A DNA stretch of 64,000 bases from UBA3478 sp038134285 (GCA_038134285.1 JAYPUW010000003.1:62001-126000); one strand, 5' to 3'. Shown: positions 1-7,871, counted from the first letter of the stretch. Numbers and translations: made by a program. The notes: generated from the sequence alone by a model not told the origin.

Positions 1-171
1 AAGACCTTCGACAACAGACCGTTTAAGGCCCTTGAACTCCCAGGTTTGTGGAACGGGTCAATGGCTTACTGGAACAGCTGCTTCGTTGAAGTTCCGGCCG
101 CTACCTTCAATCCAGTAAAGAATGTTCTAGATCTGCTAAAACCATCGCATCAAGGATCAAATTTTGACTAG
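1..171 (+). CDS. C-terminal tail of a DUF4301-like protein (5' truncated)
   Basis: An open frame runs from the first base to a TAG at 169-171 and encodes the last 56 residues of a protein that begins outside the window. The tail contains LWNGSMAYWN, FVEVP and FNPVKNVLDLL, then a short hydrophilic end. From memory this strongly resembles the C-terminus of the DUF4301 family of Bacteroidota, whose function I do not know. It is followed directly by the promoter and riboswitch of the next gene. The assignment rests only on the tail, so it is moderate. Confidence 0.55.
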   Translation, partial: KTFDNRPFKALELPGLWNGSMAYWNSCFVEVPAATFNPVKNVLDLLKPSHQGSNFD

Positions 172-196
172 GATTTCTAGTTACACCTTATCTTTG
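162..196 (+). promoter_or_regulatory. Bacteroidota-type promoter of the thiamine TonB receptor
   Basis: TTTTG at 162-166 acts as the -33 element and TATCTTTG at 189-196 matches the TAnnTTTG -7 element, with 22 bp between them. If the final G sits at about -4, transcription starts near 200, just ahead of the TPP riboswitch. The promoter overlaps the stop codon of the upstream gene. Confidence 0.7.
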
Positions 197-202
197 CATC
201 AC

Positions 203-281
203 ATCTCATAGGGGTGCTTGCTTTAGGCAGGCTGAGATTATACCCATTGAACCTGGGCGGGTAATGCTGCCAAGGAAAGAT
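203..281 (+). ncRNA. TPP (thiamine pyrophosphate) riboswitch
   Basis: The segment contains the THI-box elements in order: GGGGTGC (211-217), GGCTGAGATTA (230-240), ACCC (242-245), TTGAACCTG (247-255), GGGTAATGCTGCC (259-271) and AAGGAAAG. P1 can form between ATCT (203-206) and AGAT (278-281). The expected transcription start lies about 3 bases upstream. TPP binding to this element normally lowers expression of thiamine synthesis or uptake genes. Here it precedes a TonB-dependent receptor at 340, so it probably controls initiation or an early transcription decision for that receptor. Confidence 0.95.
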
Positions 282-339
282 TAACCAATTATTAATTACG
301 AGAATAGCACCCCTTCTATTCGCGCCTAAACAAAGTGTT

Positions 340-2484
340 ATGATGCGAATAAAAGTTTTTTCGTGCGTTGTCTTAGGGGCAACATTTGGGCTTTTTGCCC
401 AACAAAATCAACGTGTAGACCTCGATGAGGTTGTAGTTGCAGCAGTGAGGGTAAACGACAGTATTCCCATGGCCTATACCAATGTCACTAGTGCTCAAAT
501 TGAGCGGATCAACCTCGGCCAAGACATCCCACTGCTACTGAATTATACGCCGTCTCTTGTAGCCACCACCTATGACGGAATGGGTGTTGGATATACCGAT
601 TTTAGAATCCGTGGAATTGACAATTCACGTATTAACGTGACTATTAATGGGATCCCGTATAACGATGCCGATAGCCAAACGACCTTTTTTGTGAACCTCC
701 AAGATTTTGCTTCTTCTGTGGGCTCTATTCAGATTCAAAGAGGAGTTGGCTCTTCAACCTTTGGCGCAGCAGCTTTCGGAGCAAGTGTCAGTATCGCCAC
801 ACAAAATCCCAAGGATGCGGCTTATGCCCAATACTCAAGTAGTGTGGGTAGCTTCTCTACCTTTAAAAACACCCTTCAGGCCTCAACAGGAGACCTTAAT
901 GGTTTTACATTAGAGGCGCGTCTTTCTTCTATTCAGTCTGACGGGTATGTGGATCGTGCTAGCGCTGACTTGAAATCCTATTACCTGAATGGTTTATTCA
1001 AACAAAAAGACAATAAGGTGCAACTCAACCTTTTGGCATTCGGTGGAACCGAAACGACAGGACTCTCTTTCTTTGGTCTCGATCGAGCCGGGTTAGCGTC
1101 GAATCGCAGATTCAATCTTGACGGTATCTATTACGACGCCAACGGTAATGAACAGGTGTATCCGAATCAGACTGACAATTACCTTCAACAGCATTTTCAA
1201 CTGCACTATAAAGAAGAGTTGAGCCCTAATGAAGAGTTTACCGTTAGCGCGCACTACACGAATTCAGAAGGGTATTACGAGCAGATCCAAGATTATGACA
1301 ATATCTATTTTTATTTCAGAACTATCCCGGCTTTGTTCAATGAAGGCGGTGCCGATTATGCCTCGCAGGCGCACCTTAATTCTGATTTCTACGGTTTGTT
1401 GTCAAGCTATTCAAAGAAATTTGAAAAGAGTAGTCTGATTGCAGGACTAGGATGGAATACCTATCAAGGGGAGCAATTCGGAGAAGCAATTGCCGCAGAT
1501 GCCCCTTTACTCTCTCAGCTGCCCTACCGATTTTATGAGAATGAGACTACTAAGGGTGAGTTAAATGGTTTTGTGAAATGGAACACCGAACTGTCTAGCG
1601 TATTCTTTGCCTATATTGATCTTCAACTAAGAAATGTGGGCTACCAGGCTGCTGGTTCACTCTTCAGCGAAGGTGCTAGCCTTGACGTAGATGAAAACTA
1701 TTTCTTCTTTAATCCTAAGCTCGGGTTGCGTTATGAACTCGGAAGATCTCAATTGTTTCTCTCGTATGCAAGGGCGAACAGAGAGCCTGCTCGTGTTGAT
1801 TTTGAAAACGGGTCGCCTGTTGCAGAACAACTCGACGATTTTGAATTAGGATACCGATTCAGTAGCTCTAAGCTAGCTTTTAATACGACGGCATTTTTTA
1901 TGGATTATACCAATCAATTGGTGCTCACAGGGGCATTAGATGCCTTCAATTTTCCTCTTCGCGAAAATGTCGGTTCTAGCCATAGAGTAGGGATTGAACT
2001 AGAGGCTTCGTATGTGCCATTTGAGGGTCTTCGTACCGATGCCAGTTTGACCCTGAGCCGCCATCGCAATCGAGACTTTGTGACCTATCGCAATGAGTCT
2101 ATAAAGCAATTAGGTGAAACCGCAATATCTTTCGCTCCTGAACGTATTTTCGGCGGTTCGATCTCTTATGAGCTAGCGAAGACCTCGACCTTGACACTTT
2201 ACACAAAATCAGTATCTGAACAGTTTATGAGCAATATTGAACATCCAGATTCGCTGATTGAGGGGTACACGGTATTTGATCTCAATTTCAATCATGACTT
2301 TATTCTCAATGGAGCCATCGAAAAGATAAGCTTGACCCTTCAGCTCAATAACCTCTTTAATGTGCTCTATGAGAACAATGGTTATTTCTACAGTTTCGAC
2401 GACCAGGGTCAAACATATTATGGGGCAGGATTCTATCCGCAAGCACCGCGGACTGTACTAGCTGGAATGAGATTCAGATTTTAG
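340..2484 (+). CDS. TonB-dependent outer-membrane receptor, predicted thiamine transporter
   Basis: A 714-residue protein with a signal peptide ending near residue 20 (FGLFAQQ), a TonB-box-like segment LDEVVVAA shortly after it, a plug domain (IRGIDNSRINVTINGIPYND; GVGSSTFGAAAFG) and a long beta-barrel closing with an aromatic terminus GMRFRF. Such receptors pull scarce ligands across the outer membrane using TonB and the proton-motive force. The barrel alone does not identify the ligand, but the TPP riboswitch upstream points to thiamine or a precursor, as for riboswitch-controlled receptors in Bacteroides. No pnuT or thiamine kinase gene is adjacent. A second ATG at 343 is equally possible. 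The stop interlocks with that of the convergent lipoprotein gene. Confidence 0.88.
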   Translation: MMRIKVFSCVVLGATFGLFAQQNQRVDLDEVVVAAVRVNDSIPMAYTNVTSAQIERINLGQDIPLLLNYTPSLVATTYDGMGVGYTDFRIRGIDNSRINVTINGIPYNDADSQTTFFVNLQDFASSVGSIQIQRGVGSSTFGAAAFGASVSIATQNPKDAAYAQYSSSVGSFSTFKNTLQASTGDLNGFTLEARLSSIQSDGYVDRASADLKSYYLNGLFKQKDNKVQLNLLAFGGTETTGLSFFGLDRAGLASNRRFNLDGIYYDANGNEQVYPNQTDNYLQQHFQLHYKEELSPNEEFTVSAHYTNSEGYYEQIQDYDNIYFYFRTIPALFNEGGADYASQAHLNSDFYGLLSSYSKKFEKSSLIAGLGWNTYQGEQFGEAIAADAPLLSQLPYRFYENETTKGELNGFVKWNTELSSVFFAYIDLQLRNVGYQAAGSLFSEGASLDVDENYFFFNPKLGLRYELGRSQLFLSYARANREPARVDFENGSPVAEQLDDFELGYRFSSSKLAFNTTAFFMDYTNQLVLTGALDAFNFPLRENVGSSHRVGIELEASYVPFEGLRTDASLTLSRHRNRDFVTYRNESIKQLGETAISFAPERIFGGSISYELAKTSTLTLYTKSVSEQFMSNIEHPDSLIEGYTVFDLNFNHDFILNGAIEKISLTLQLNNLFNVLYENNGYFYSFDDQGQTYYGAGFYPQAPRTVLAGMRFRF

Positions 2485-2915
2485 TTGTAGATATAAAGGA
2501 TAGGTCCTTCGGCCCTCACTGCGTATTCTTTCAGGTCAAAAAGAACAGTCTCGCCCTGTCGGTTGAGCAATTGACCGGTAAAGAGGCTATAACTAAAGCC
2601 ATCTGAACAGCCGCACTTGGCCGAGGTGCCCTTCGCTTCTGTCGCAGAACAAGCCTCTACAGAGTGATTCGGACAGGCGACTTCGAAGGCGCGAAAACTG
2701 TCGATTCCAACTTGAACGAGATGAATACCTCTTATGCCTCCTAAACTTTGCGGTAAGGTGATGGGAACTCCAATCTGCTGCACCTCGCTGTAAAGGGGCA
2801 AACGTGTATCGATTTGAACATCAAATGAAGCGTTGATCAAATAAGGGTTCTGAACCACCTGTGTATCGGTACAAGCTGCCAAAAGAAGTGCCAAAAAAAG
2901 GAAAATCAATCTCAT
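2481..2915 (-). CDS. Small lipoprotein with a Rieske-like cysteine/histidine cluster
   Basis: A 144-residue protein with a lipoprotein signal (LLLAAC, modified Cys about residue 15). The mature part carries CPNH followed by further cysteines ending in KCGCSDGFSYSLFTG, and closes with a beta-rich tail (LYIYN). Similar small lipoproteins are common in Flavobacteriia and resemble a Rieske fold, but the canonical C-x-H / C-x-x-H pairs are not present: I see CPNH and CGC instead. It may bind a metal or form disulfides; no reaction can be named. A TATCTTTG element lies 7 bp before the ATG, implying a very short leader. It is divergent from greA and convergent with the thiamine receptor. Confidence 0.8.
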   Translation of the reverse strand: MRLIFLFLALLLAACTDTQVVQNPYLINASFDVQIDTRLPLYSEVQQIGVPITLPQSLGGIRGIHLVQVGIDSFRAFEVACPNHSVEACSATEAKGTSAKCGCSDGFSYSLFTGQLLNRQGETVLFDLKEYAVRAEGPILYIYN

Positions 2916-2922
2916 AAGACTC

Positions 2923-2930
2923 CAAAGATA
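2923..2930 (-). promoter_or_regulatory. -7 element (TATCTTTG) of the small lipoprotein gene
   Basis: An exact TAnnTTTG on the minus strand, with 7 bp between its G and the ATG at 2915. No clear -33 TTG was seen. The implied leader is about 4 nt or less. Confidence 0.5.
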
Positions 2931-2947
2931 CTGTGGTTTTAATTTTG

Positions 2948-2955
2948 TATATTTG
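2948..2955 (+). promoter_or_regulatory. -7 element (TATATTTG) of greA
   Basis: An exact TAnnTTTG match 59 bp before the greA ATG. A good -33 TTG is not obvious. The predicted start, near 2959, coincides with the first base of the leader hairpin, giving greA a leader of about 55 nt, much longer than its neighbours'. Confidence 0.5.
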
Positions 2956-2958
2956 AGT

Positions 2959-3000
2959 AATCCTCTAGACCCTTGAAACCAAGGAACTTGAGGATTTTTT
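2959..3000 (+). terminator. Terminator-like two-tier hairpin in the greA leader (possible attenuator)
   Basis: The outer stem is AATCCTC (2959-2965) with GAGGATT (2990-2996). The inner stem is CCTTG (2971-2975) with CAAGG (2980-2984) around AAAC. A run of six T (2995-3000) follows directly. The neighbouring minus-strand gene is transcribed away, so this cannot end that message. It lies between the greA promoter and start codon and has the look of an intrinsic terminator or attenuator. Confidence 0.6.
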
Positions 3001-3014
3001 AATTCGAATGAGGT

Positions 3015-3491
3015 ATGAGTAAAGTTGCCTATTACACTAAAGAAGGATTACAAAAACTGAGAGATGAGTTGAATCAGTTAAAGGACGTTGAGCGCCCTAA
3101 AGCTTCTGCGGCCATTGCCGAAGCTAGAGATAAGGGAGATCTCTCTGAGAATGCCGAATACGATGCTGCAAAGGAGGCCCAAGGCCTTCTCGAGATGCGC
3201 ATTGCCAGGCTTGAAAAGACATTGTCAAACGCACGCTTGATCGACGAGTCACAGTTAGATACCTCAAAGGCCTTGATTTTATCTACGGTTACGATTAAGA
3301 ACAAGGTTAATAATCAACAAATGACCTATACCTTGGTCGCCGAAAGTGAGGCAGACCTTAAAACCGGAAAGATTTCAGTCAATTCACCTATCGGAAAAGG
3401 CTTATTGGGTAAATCTGTAGGGGATAAAGCAGAGATCCAGGTGCCGAATGGAATCATACAGTTTGAAATCTTAGAGATCACCAGAAGCTAA
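3015..3491 (+). CDS. greA: Transcription elongation factor GreA
   Basis: A 158-residue protein of typical GreA length. An N-terminal antiparallel coiled coil carries the tip motif GDLSENAEYD, placing the acidic residues D42 and E45 that help RNA polymerase cleave back-tracked RNA. The C-terminal FKBP-like half includes SPIGKGLLGKSVGDKAEIQVP, the usual GreA ending. The ATG is preceded by GAGG about 4 bp away. The HIT gene starts one base after the stop region, so the two are probably co-transcribed. The leader hairpin upstream suggests transcriptional control of greA. Confidence 0.97.
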   Translation: MSKVAYYTKEGLQKLRDELNQLKDVERPKASAAIAEARDKGDLSENAEYDAAKEAQGLLEMRIARLEKTLSNARLIDESQLDTSKALILSTVTIKNKVNNQQMTYTLVAESEADLKTGKISVNSPIGKGLLGKSVGDKAEIQVPNGIIQFEILEITRS

Positions 3492-3492
3492 G

Positions 3493-3894
3493 ATGGGCTC
3501 ATTGTTTCTCAAAATCGTTTCAGGAGAGATACCTTCTTATAAGGTGGCCGAAGACGAAAATTTTCTAGCGTTTCTCGACATCAATCCTAATGCTAAGGGG
3601 CACACCCTTTGTATTCCAAAGAAAGAGACTAACAAGTTATTTGACCTTTCAGAACAGGAGTATCTTGACCTTATGCGTTTCTCTCGAAAGGTGGCAAAGG
3701 CCATAGAAAAGGTGGTATCGTGTAAGAGAGTTGGCCTCTCAGTGATCGGGCTTGAGGTTACGCATGTGCACGTGCACCTTATACCGCTAAACGACATGCG
3801 AGACGCGCAATTTATCCAAAAGACGAAACTAGAGCCCGCCGAATTTGAAAAACTCGCGGCTCAACTTAATCAAGTATATAAACAACTAGACTAG
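3493..3894 (+). CDS. HIT family nucleotide-binding hydrolase
   Basis: A 133-residue cytosolic protein with the histidine triad HVHVHLIP at 91-98 (H91, H93, H95). The N-terminal FLKIVSGEIPSYKV and the NAKGHTLCIPK segment around 32-43 are typical of the HINT/Fhit-like branch. These enzymes hydrolyse phosphoramidate or nucleotidyl bonds, for example of AMP-lysine or dinucleotides; the physiological substrate is unknown. It follows greA by a single base and is followed within 5 bp by the DUF3127 gene, so the three form a compact unit. Confidence 0.93.
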   Translation: MGSLFLKIVSGEIPSYKVAEDENFLAFLDINPNAKGHTLCIPKKETNKLFDLSEQEYLDLMRFSRKVAKAIEKVVSCKRVGLSVIGLEVTHVHVHLIPLNDMRDAQFIQKTKLEPAEFEKLAAQLNQVYKQLD

Positions 3895-3899
3895 TATTC

Positions 3900-4277
3900 A
3901 TGGAGCTACAAGGAACAATCAAGATTATTGGAGAGACAAAAACATTCGGAAGCAACAATTTTCGCAAACGCGAGATGGTTTTGACCACTCAAGAACAATA
4001 TCCTCAAGATTTATTGATTGAATTTGTCCAAGACAAATGCGATTTGCTCTCCCAATATACTCCAGGTCAATTGGTGTCTGTTGGTATCAACTTAAGAGGC
4101 CGCGAATGGACTTCTCCGCAAGGGGAGGTGAAGTACTTCAATTCTATTCAAGGGTGGCGCATTGAAGGTCAGATCAAAGAGGCAGCTGCTCCTAGCCTAA
4201 GTGATTTACCTCCAATGACCGATTTTCCATTGGCTGATGATACTGATGAGAAGGAATACGACGATCTACCCTTCTAA
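3900..4277 (+). CDS. DUF3127 protein (OB-fold-like)
   Basis: A 125-residue protein starting MELQGTIKIIGETKTFGS, with KREMVLTTQEQYPQ and FNSIQGWRIE, the pattern I associate with DUF3127 of Bacteroidota. The predicted fold is a small beta-barrel resembling single-strand-binding proteins, followed by an acidic tail (DDTDEKEYDDLPF) reminiscent of SSB tails. Binding to nucleic acid or to repair proteins is an inference from the fold and tail only. Its stop codon interlocks with that of the convergent tag gene. Confidence 0.85.
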   Translation: MELQGTIKIIGETKTFGSNNFRKREMVLTTQEQYPQDLLIEFVQDKCDLLSQYTPGQLVSVGINLRGREWTSPQGEVKYFNSIQGWRIEGQIKEAAAPSLSDLPPMTDFPLADDTDEKEYDDLPF

Positions 4278-4870
4278 ATAAGAACAAAATCTACCTTTTT
4301 GCGTGTAGCATAGCTTTCACAGTCGACGGCATGATCATTCACTATGCCGTTGGCCTGTAAAAAGGCGTAGACTACAATGGGCCCGGTAAATGAAAACCCT
4401 TGCTTCTTAAGCTCCTTTGATAGTCTTTCAGAAAGCGGTGTTTTTGAAGGCAGATCGCCCATTGATCGAGGACTGTTGTGAATGACACGCTTATCGGTGA
4501 ACGACCATAAATAACGAGCAAAAGATCCGTGATTGCGTTGAATGCTTTGAAATGCAATAGCGTTGTTGATCGTGGCCGTGATCTTCGAACGATTGCGAAT
4601 GATTCCCGGGTCTTGCAGTAAGGCTTCGATCTTTTCATCGTCATATGCCGCCACCTTATCGATTTTGAATTGATCAAAGACCGCTCTGAAGGATTCTCTT
4701 TTTCGAAGTATAGTTAACCAATTAAGGCCTGCTTGAAAGGTTTCGAGCACGAGACTTTCAAACAATTTTTGATCATCGGTTTGCGGAACTCCCCATTCAT
4801 TATCGTGATAGGCTTCATAGAGTGAGTCTCCTTTGCAGAAACTGCATCGTTTTGGTATGTCATTTTGCAT
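4274..4870 (-). CDS. tag: DNA-3-methyladenine glycosylase I
   Basis: A 198-residue protein with YHDNEWGVP near the N-terminus and NDHAVDCESY near the end. The four zinc ligands of the Tag family can be placed at C9, H22, H180 and C184. It excises 3-methyladenine from alkylated DNA as the first step of base excision repair. A TAGTTTTG element ends only 4 bp before the ATG, so the message should be essentially leaderless. It diverges from the thioredoxin-fold gene. Confidence 0.95.
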   Translation of the reverse strand: MQNDIPKRCSFCKGDSLYEAYHDNEWGVPQTDDQKLFESLVLETFQAGLNWLTILRKRESFRAVFDQFKIDKVAAYDDEKIEALLQDPGIIRNRSKITATINNAIAFQSIQRNHGSFARYLWSFTDKRVIHNSPRSMGDLPSKTPLSERLSKELKKQGFSFTGPIVVYAFLQANGIVNDHAVDCESYATRKKVDFVLI

Positions 4871-4874
4871 AAGA

Positions 4875-4882
4875 CAAAACTA
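4875..4882 (-). promoter_or_regulatory. -7 element (TAGTTTTG) of tag
   Basis: An exact TAnnTTTG on the minus strand, 4 bp before the tag ATG. With the usual geometry, transcription begins about one base before the start codon. No clear -33 TTG was seen. Confidence 0.5.
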
Positions 4883-4898
4883 GCTCGTTTGACTGCAG

Positions 4899-4906
4899 TA
4901 ACTTTG
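4899..4906 (+). promoter_or_regulatory. -7 element (TAACTTTG) of the thioredoxin-fold gene
   Basis: An exact TAnnTTTG, 8 bp before the ATG at 4915. This argues against the TTG at 4909 as the start, since it would sit at or before the first transcribed base. Confidence 0.5.
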
Positions 4907-4914
4907 CATTGCTC

Positions 4915-5475
4915 ATGAATTACAGTGAATATTTTAAGCTCCACGAAGTTCTAGTCGCACAAAAGGTGACTACCGGAAACCGCATCGATCAAGCTTATAT
5001 CGAGTACACCTCTTTGAACTTTCAGCGCATAAAGCGCTGGCATAAAAGTGTGCGTCTTAGTGATGAGCAACAGCTCTGGTTAGCTTCAAAAGCTGAGCTT
5101 AAAGTTAAATGGACTGTGCTTACTGAGCCATGGTGCGGAGATGCGGCTCCATCTCTTCCTCTCATGCACCTCATCGCAGCGTCTCATCCGGGAATCACCT
5201 TAGAAATATTGCTAAGAGACGAGAATCTAGAGTTGATGAATGCGCATTTGACCAATGGGGCACAATCTATTCCGAAACTGATTCAAACTAGCGACACTTC
5301 AGAAACCCTAAGTTGGGGCCCACGTCCTTCAGGAGCTACCGCCTTGGTGCACGACTATAAAGAACAGCAAGGTGTGTTTGATGCAGTGGGTAGAGAGCAC
5401 CTTCAGCAATGGTATAATGCTGATAAGGGCAAGCAAATTATTGAAGAATTATTGCAATTACTTGGCCGGAAATAG
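4915..5475 (+). CDS. Thioredoxin-fold protein with a WCGDA motif
   Basis: A 186-residue cytosolic protein. The segment TVLTEPWCGDAAPSLP around residues 67-82 is the strand-loop-helix of a thioredoxin fold, but only one cysteine (C74) of the usual CxxC pair is present; GDA follows it. SIPKLI later supplies the cis-proline region. Such single-cysteine proteins (Thioredoxin_9-like) are common in Bacteroidota and of unclear function; a monothiol redox or binding role is inference. The ATG at 4915 is preferred over TTG at 4909 because a promoter ends at 4906. The 3' end overlaps the convergent TonB-like gene by 18 bp. Confidence 0.85.
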   Translation: MNYSEYFKLHEVLVAQKVTTGNRIDQAYIEYTSLNFQRIKRWHKSVRLSDEQQLWLASKAELKVKWTVLTEPWCGDAAPSLPLMHLIAASHPGITLEILLRDENLELMNAHLTNGAQSIPKLIQTSDTSETLSWGPRPSGATALVHDYKEQQGVFDAVGREHLQQWYNADKGKQIIEELLQLLGRK

Positions 5476-6153
5476 GTAAGTAATGGTTCCTTCTTGAATG
5501 TTTTTACCCGATTCTTGAAAGAGTGATCGCTTCGCGTACTCTATGGCTTGTGCGATCAGGCAACCATTAGAAGAGGAAGAAAAATAAGAATTGTACCAGG
5601 CGTCGATTACCCGGCCCTTATAATCAACGCTAACATTGATAACTACTTCTCCTCCTTCAAGACAGGTGTAGTTTGGGGCGGGGAGCTTTTGATGCACGCG
5701 TCCCTTTAAATCATATGAAATAATGGTTTTTTTCGCGAGTTTGATCGGTTCTCCTGGTGTTGTGCTATTGGCCTTCATTTGATTGAGTCGATCTTCTACC
5801 GCGCTTGAGATCGAATTGAGTCCTGATCCGAATCCTTCAGCAACCGCTGTTCCATTTTTACTTCGTCCTTTTGACAATTCTTCGAGTGAGGCAAGGGGCT
5901 CAGGAGCCTCTAGGGCGATCTTGGTTGCGGCTTTGTTTGAGGCTTGATTGGTTTCCACTTTGAAGGCTTCAAAGCGTTTTTCTTCGAGCTTTTTAAAATA
6001 GTCTTCTTCAAGGTCTTCAAGAATTTCTATTTCGTAGGTCTTTTCTTGGCTTGGAAGCTGTGCAGAGATAGAGAGAAGTAAAAGTATGAGTAGGATGCTC
6101 AACGCCAGAGTGTAGCGGCGTGCCTTTCGCTGTGCATTCTCAATTAGCTGCAT
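5458..6153 (-). CDS. TonB-like energy transducer or cell-envelope protein
   Basis: A 231-residue protein with a cytoplasmic N-terminus, one membrane segment around 15-32 (LALSILLILLLLSIS), an acidic then Lys/Glu-rich periplasmic stretch, a Ser/Gly-rich linker, and a C-terminal domain with GGEVVINVSVDYKGRVIDAWYN that looks like a TonB C-terminal fold. The middle lacks the Pro-rich spacer typical of TonB. It could transduce proton-motive force to a receptor, or be one of the TonB-like paralogues of unknown partner. It is the last gene of the ftsX-uppP-truB operon, overlapping truB by 10 bp. Confidence 0.75.
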   Translation of the reverse strand: MQLIENAQRKARRYTLALSILLILLLLSISAQLPSQEKTYEIEILEDLEEDYFKKLEEKRFEAFKVETNQASNKAATKIALEAPEPLASLEELSKGRSKNGTAVAEGFGSGLNSISSAVEDRLNQMKANSTTPGEPIKLAKKTIISYDLKGRVHQKLPAPNYTCLEGGEVVINVSVDYKGRVIDAWYNSYFSSSSNGCLIAQAIEYAKRSLFQESGKNIQEGTITYLFPAK

Positions 6154-6860
6154 AATTCTTCTTTAAGTGCATCTGGAGTTCGAGCATCCTCAACCTTGAA
6201 TGCTCCAATAGCTGTTCTTCTAAGTTGACTTAGGTGTGCACCTGACTTGAGGGCTATGCCAAAGTCGTGGGCGAGCGACCGAATGTAAGTTCCTTTTGAA
6301 CAGTCTACAGAAAAATCAATGGTCTTATCGGTGTCAAGATTGCTGCAATCCAACTCAAATTTATAGATTTCTATGGCCCGTGCACTGGTTTCTATGGTCT
6401 TACCCTCACGAGCGATCTCATAAAGGCGTTTTCCCTCCTTTTTTACAGCCGAAAACATAGGTGGGTGCTGCATTTGAGGCCCAATAAATTGAGTCCGTGC
6501 TTTTTCAATGAGCGTGCTATCGATATGATGGGTCTCGAAATGGGTGTCAATCGCTTTTTCGAGGTCATAAGAAGGGGTCGTAGACCCTAGGGTAAAAGTA
6601 CCTGTATATGTTTTTTGAAGCCCTTGAAATTCTTTGATTCTTTTGGTGAATTTTCCGGTGCATATAATCAATAGTCCAGATGCCAAGGGATCAAGAGTCC
6701 CAGCGTGTCCGATCTTGATTTTTTTGAGATGAAATTTTCTTATTAGCGCCCACTTTAATGCGTTTACAGCTTGAAATGAGGTGAAACCAAGCGGCTTGTC
6801 TACGAGAAGCACTTGTCCGTCTAAAAAATCTTCAACTGTCAAGGTTCCTAGATCCCTCAT
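6144..6860 (-). CDS. truB: tRNA pseudouridine(55) synthase
   Basis: A 238-residue enzyme that isomerises U55 in the T-loop of tRNAs. The catalytic motif GHAGTLDPLASGLL lies at 51-64 with the nucleophile D57, preceded by LVDKPLGFTSFQAVN. KKEGKRLYEIAREGK and SKGTYIRSLAHDFG are also family-typical. The length fits the short TruB form without a long PUA domain. The start overlaps the uppP stop by 4 bp, consistent with translational coupling in the ftsX operon. Confidence 0.97.
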   Translation of the reverse strand: MRDLGTLTVEDFLDGQVLLVDKPLGFTSFQAVNALKWALIRKFHLKKIKIGHAGTLDPLASGLLIICTGKFTKRIKEFQGLQKTYTGTFTLGSTTPSYDLEKAIDTHFETHHIDSTLIEKARTQFIGPQMQHPPMFSAVKKEGKRLYEIAREGKTIETSARAIEIYKFELDCSNLDTDKTIDFSVDCSKGTYIRSLAHDFGIALKSGAHLSQLRRTAIGAFKVEDARTPDALKEELCS

Positions 6861-7648
6861 GCGAATAAGGTCAATAAAAGGGCGATAGATCCGGCCAATA
6901 AACAGTAGAGTGAGAAATAAATGAGTTTACTTCTTTTGACCAGGGCAATCATCCAGCTACAGGCCACAAGGCCTGAGATGAAGGCTGCCGTAAATCCGAG
7001 TGCCAGATGTAAAGGATCGATACTAGTTTGCGCTAAGGCACCACTTAAGAGGTCTCTGGCGATCTTACCGAAGATCAAGGGTACCACCATAAGAAATGAG
7101 AACCGTGCGGCTTGTTCGCGTTGAACGCCTAGCAAAACTGCTGTTGAGATGGTCGCCCCACTGCGCGATATACCCGGAAGTATGGCTATGGCCTGGGCTA
7201 GACCTATAAGCAGGGCTCGCTTTTGCGTAAGATTCTTCTCAGAAGATTGTGGTTTATCTGCTACGTAAAGTAGGCCTGCGGTAACGATCAGCATGGTGCC
7301 GACTAAAAGTGTGTTTCCTGAAAATAAAGAGTTAATAAAGTCCTCTAAAAAGAAGCCTACCAAGGCGGCCGGAAACATGGATAGTATGATCGCTAGACTG
7401 AAGCTTAAGGCTTGTCTTTCTCTTGCCACTGCCTTAGAAAAAAGCTCAATGAGGTCTTTTCGGTAGAGCACAACCGTACTTAAAGCGGTTGCGAGATGTA
7501 AAATCACCGTAAAAAACAAGCTTTCTTTCGGAAGGGCATTAGACCCAAAAAGAACTTTGGCCAATTCGAGGTGTCCGCTTGAAGAAACGGGCAGAAATTC
7601 TGTAATCCCTTGAATTAAACCAAGAATAAGCGCCTCAACACTACTCAT
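6857..7648 (-). CDS. uppP: Undecaprenyl-diphosphate phosphatase
   Basis: A 263-residue polytopic membrane protein of the BacA/UppP family. It carries both conserved motifs: GITEFLPVSSSGHL near the N-terminus (E17, H26) and PGISRSGATIS in the middle. It recycles undecaprenyl pyrophosphate to the monophosphate carrier for peptidoglycan and other envelope glycans and can confer bacitracin resistance. I chose the ATG at 7648 (MSSVEAL) over an upstream frame-open ATG because it matches the family start. It still overlaps the DUF3098 gene by 8 bp. Confidence 0.96.
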   Translation of the reverse strand: MSSVEALILGLIQGITEFLPVSSSGHLELAKVLFGSNALPKESLFFTVILHLATALSTVVLYRKDLIELFSKAVARERQALSFSLAIILSMFPAALVGFFLEDFINSLFSGNTLLVGTMLIVTAGLLYVADKPQSSEKNLTQKRALLIGLAQAIAILPGISRSGATISTAVLLGVQREQAARFSFLMVVPLIFGKIARDLLSGALAQTSIDPLHLALGFTAAFISGLVACSWMIALVKRSKLIYFSLYCLLAGSIALLLTLFA

Positions 7649-7871
7649 CTTTAGTTTTTCTTCGCCACAATATGGCGTAAACCTCAATGCCTAGTCCTAA
7701 AATTATGAGAAACGGCGCCAGACGGATTCTTCTAAAGTTATAGATCTCTGGGTTGAATACATTAGGGTCATCGCTTCTTCCGCCGCTCATCAAGATAAAC
7801 CCTAAGGCAATAAGCGCTATACCTGCAATAATGAGTTTGTAGTTGCTCGATTCGAATAAGGGTTGTTTCAT
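7641..7871 (-). CDS. DUF3098 small membrane protein
   Basis: A 76-residue protein with two membrane helices (about 12-29 and 51-68) flanking SGGRSDDPNVFNPEIYNFRR, the conserved DUF3098 core. The family is specific to Bacteroidota and is regularly found between ftsX and uppP, as here. A role in cell division or envelope assembly is suggested by context only. It ends 8 bp inside uppP and starts 13 bp after ftsX. Confidence 0.9.
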   Translation of the reverse strand: MKQPLFESSNYKLIIAGIALIALGFILMSGGRSDDPNVFNPEIYNFRRIRLAPFLIILGLGIEVYAILWRRKTKDE

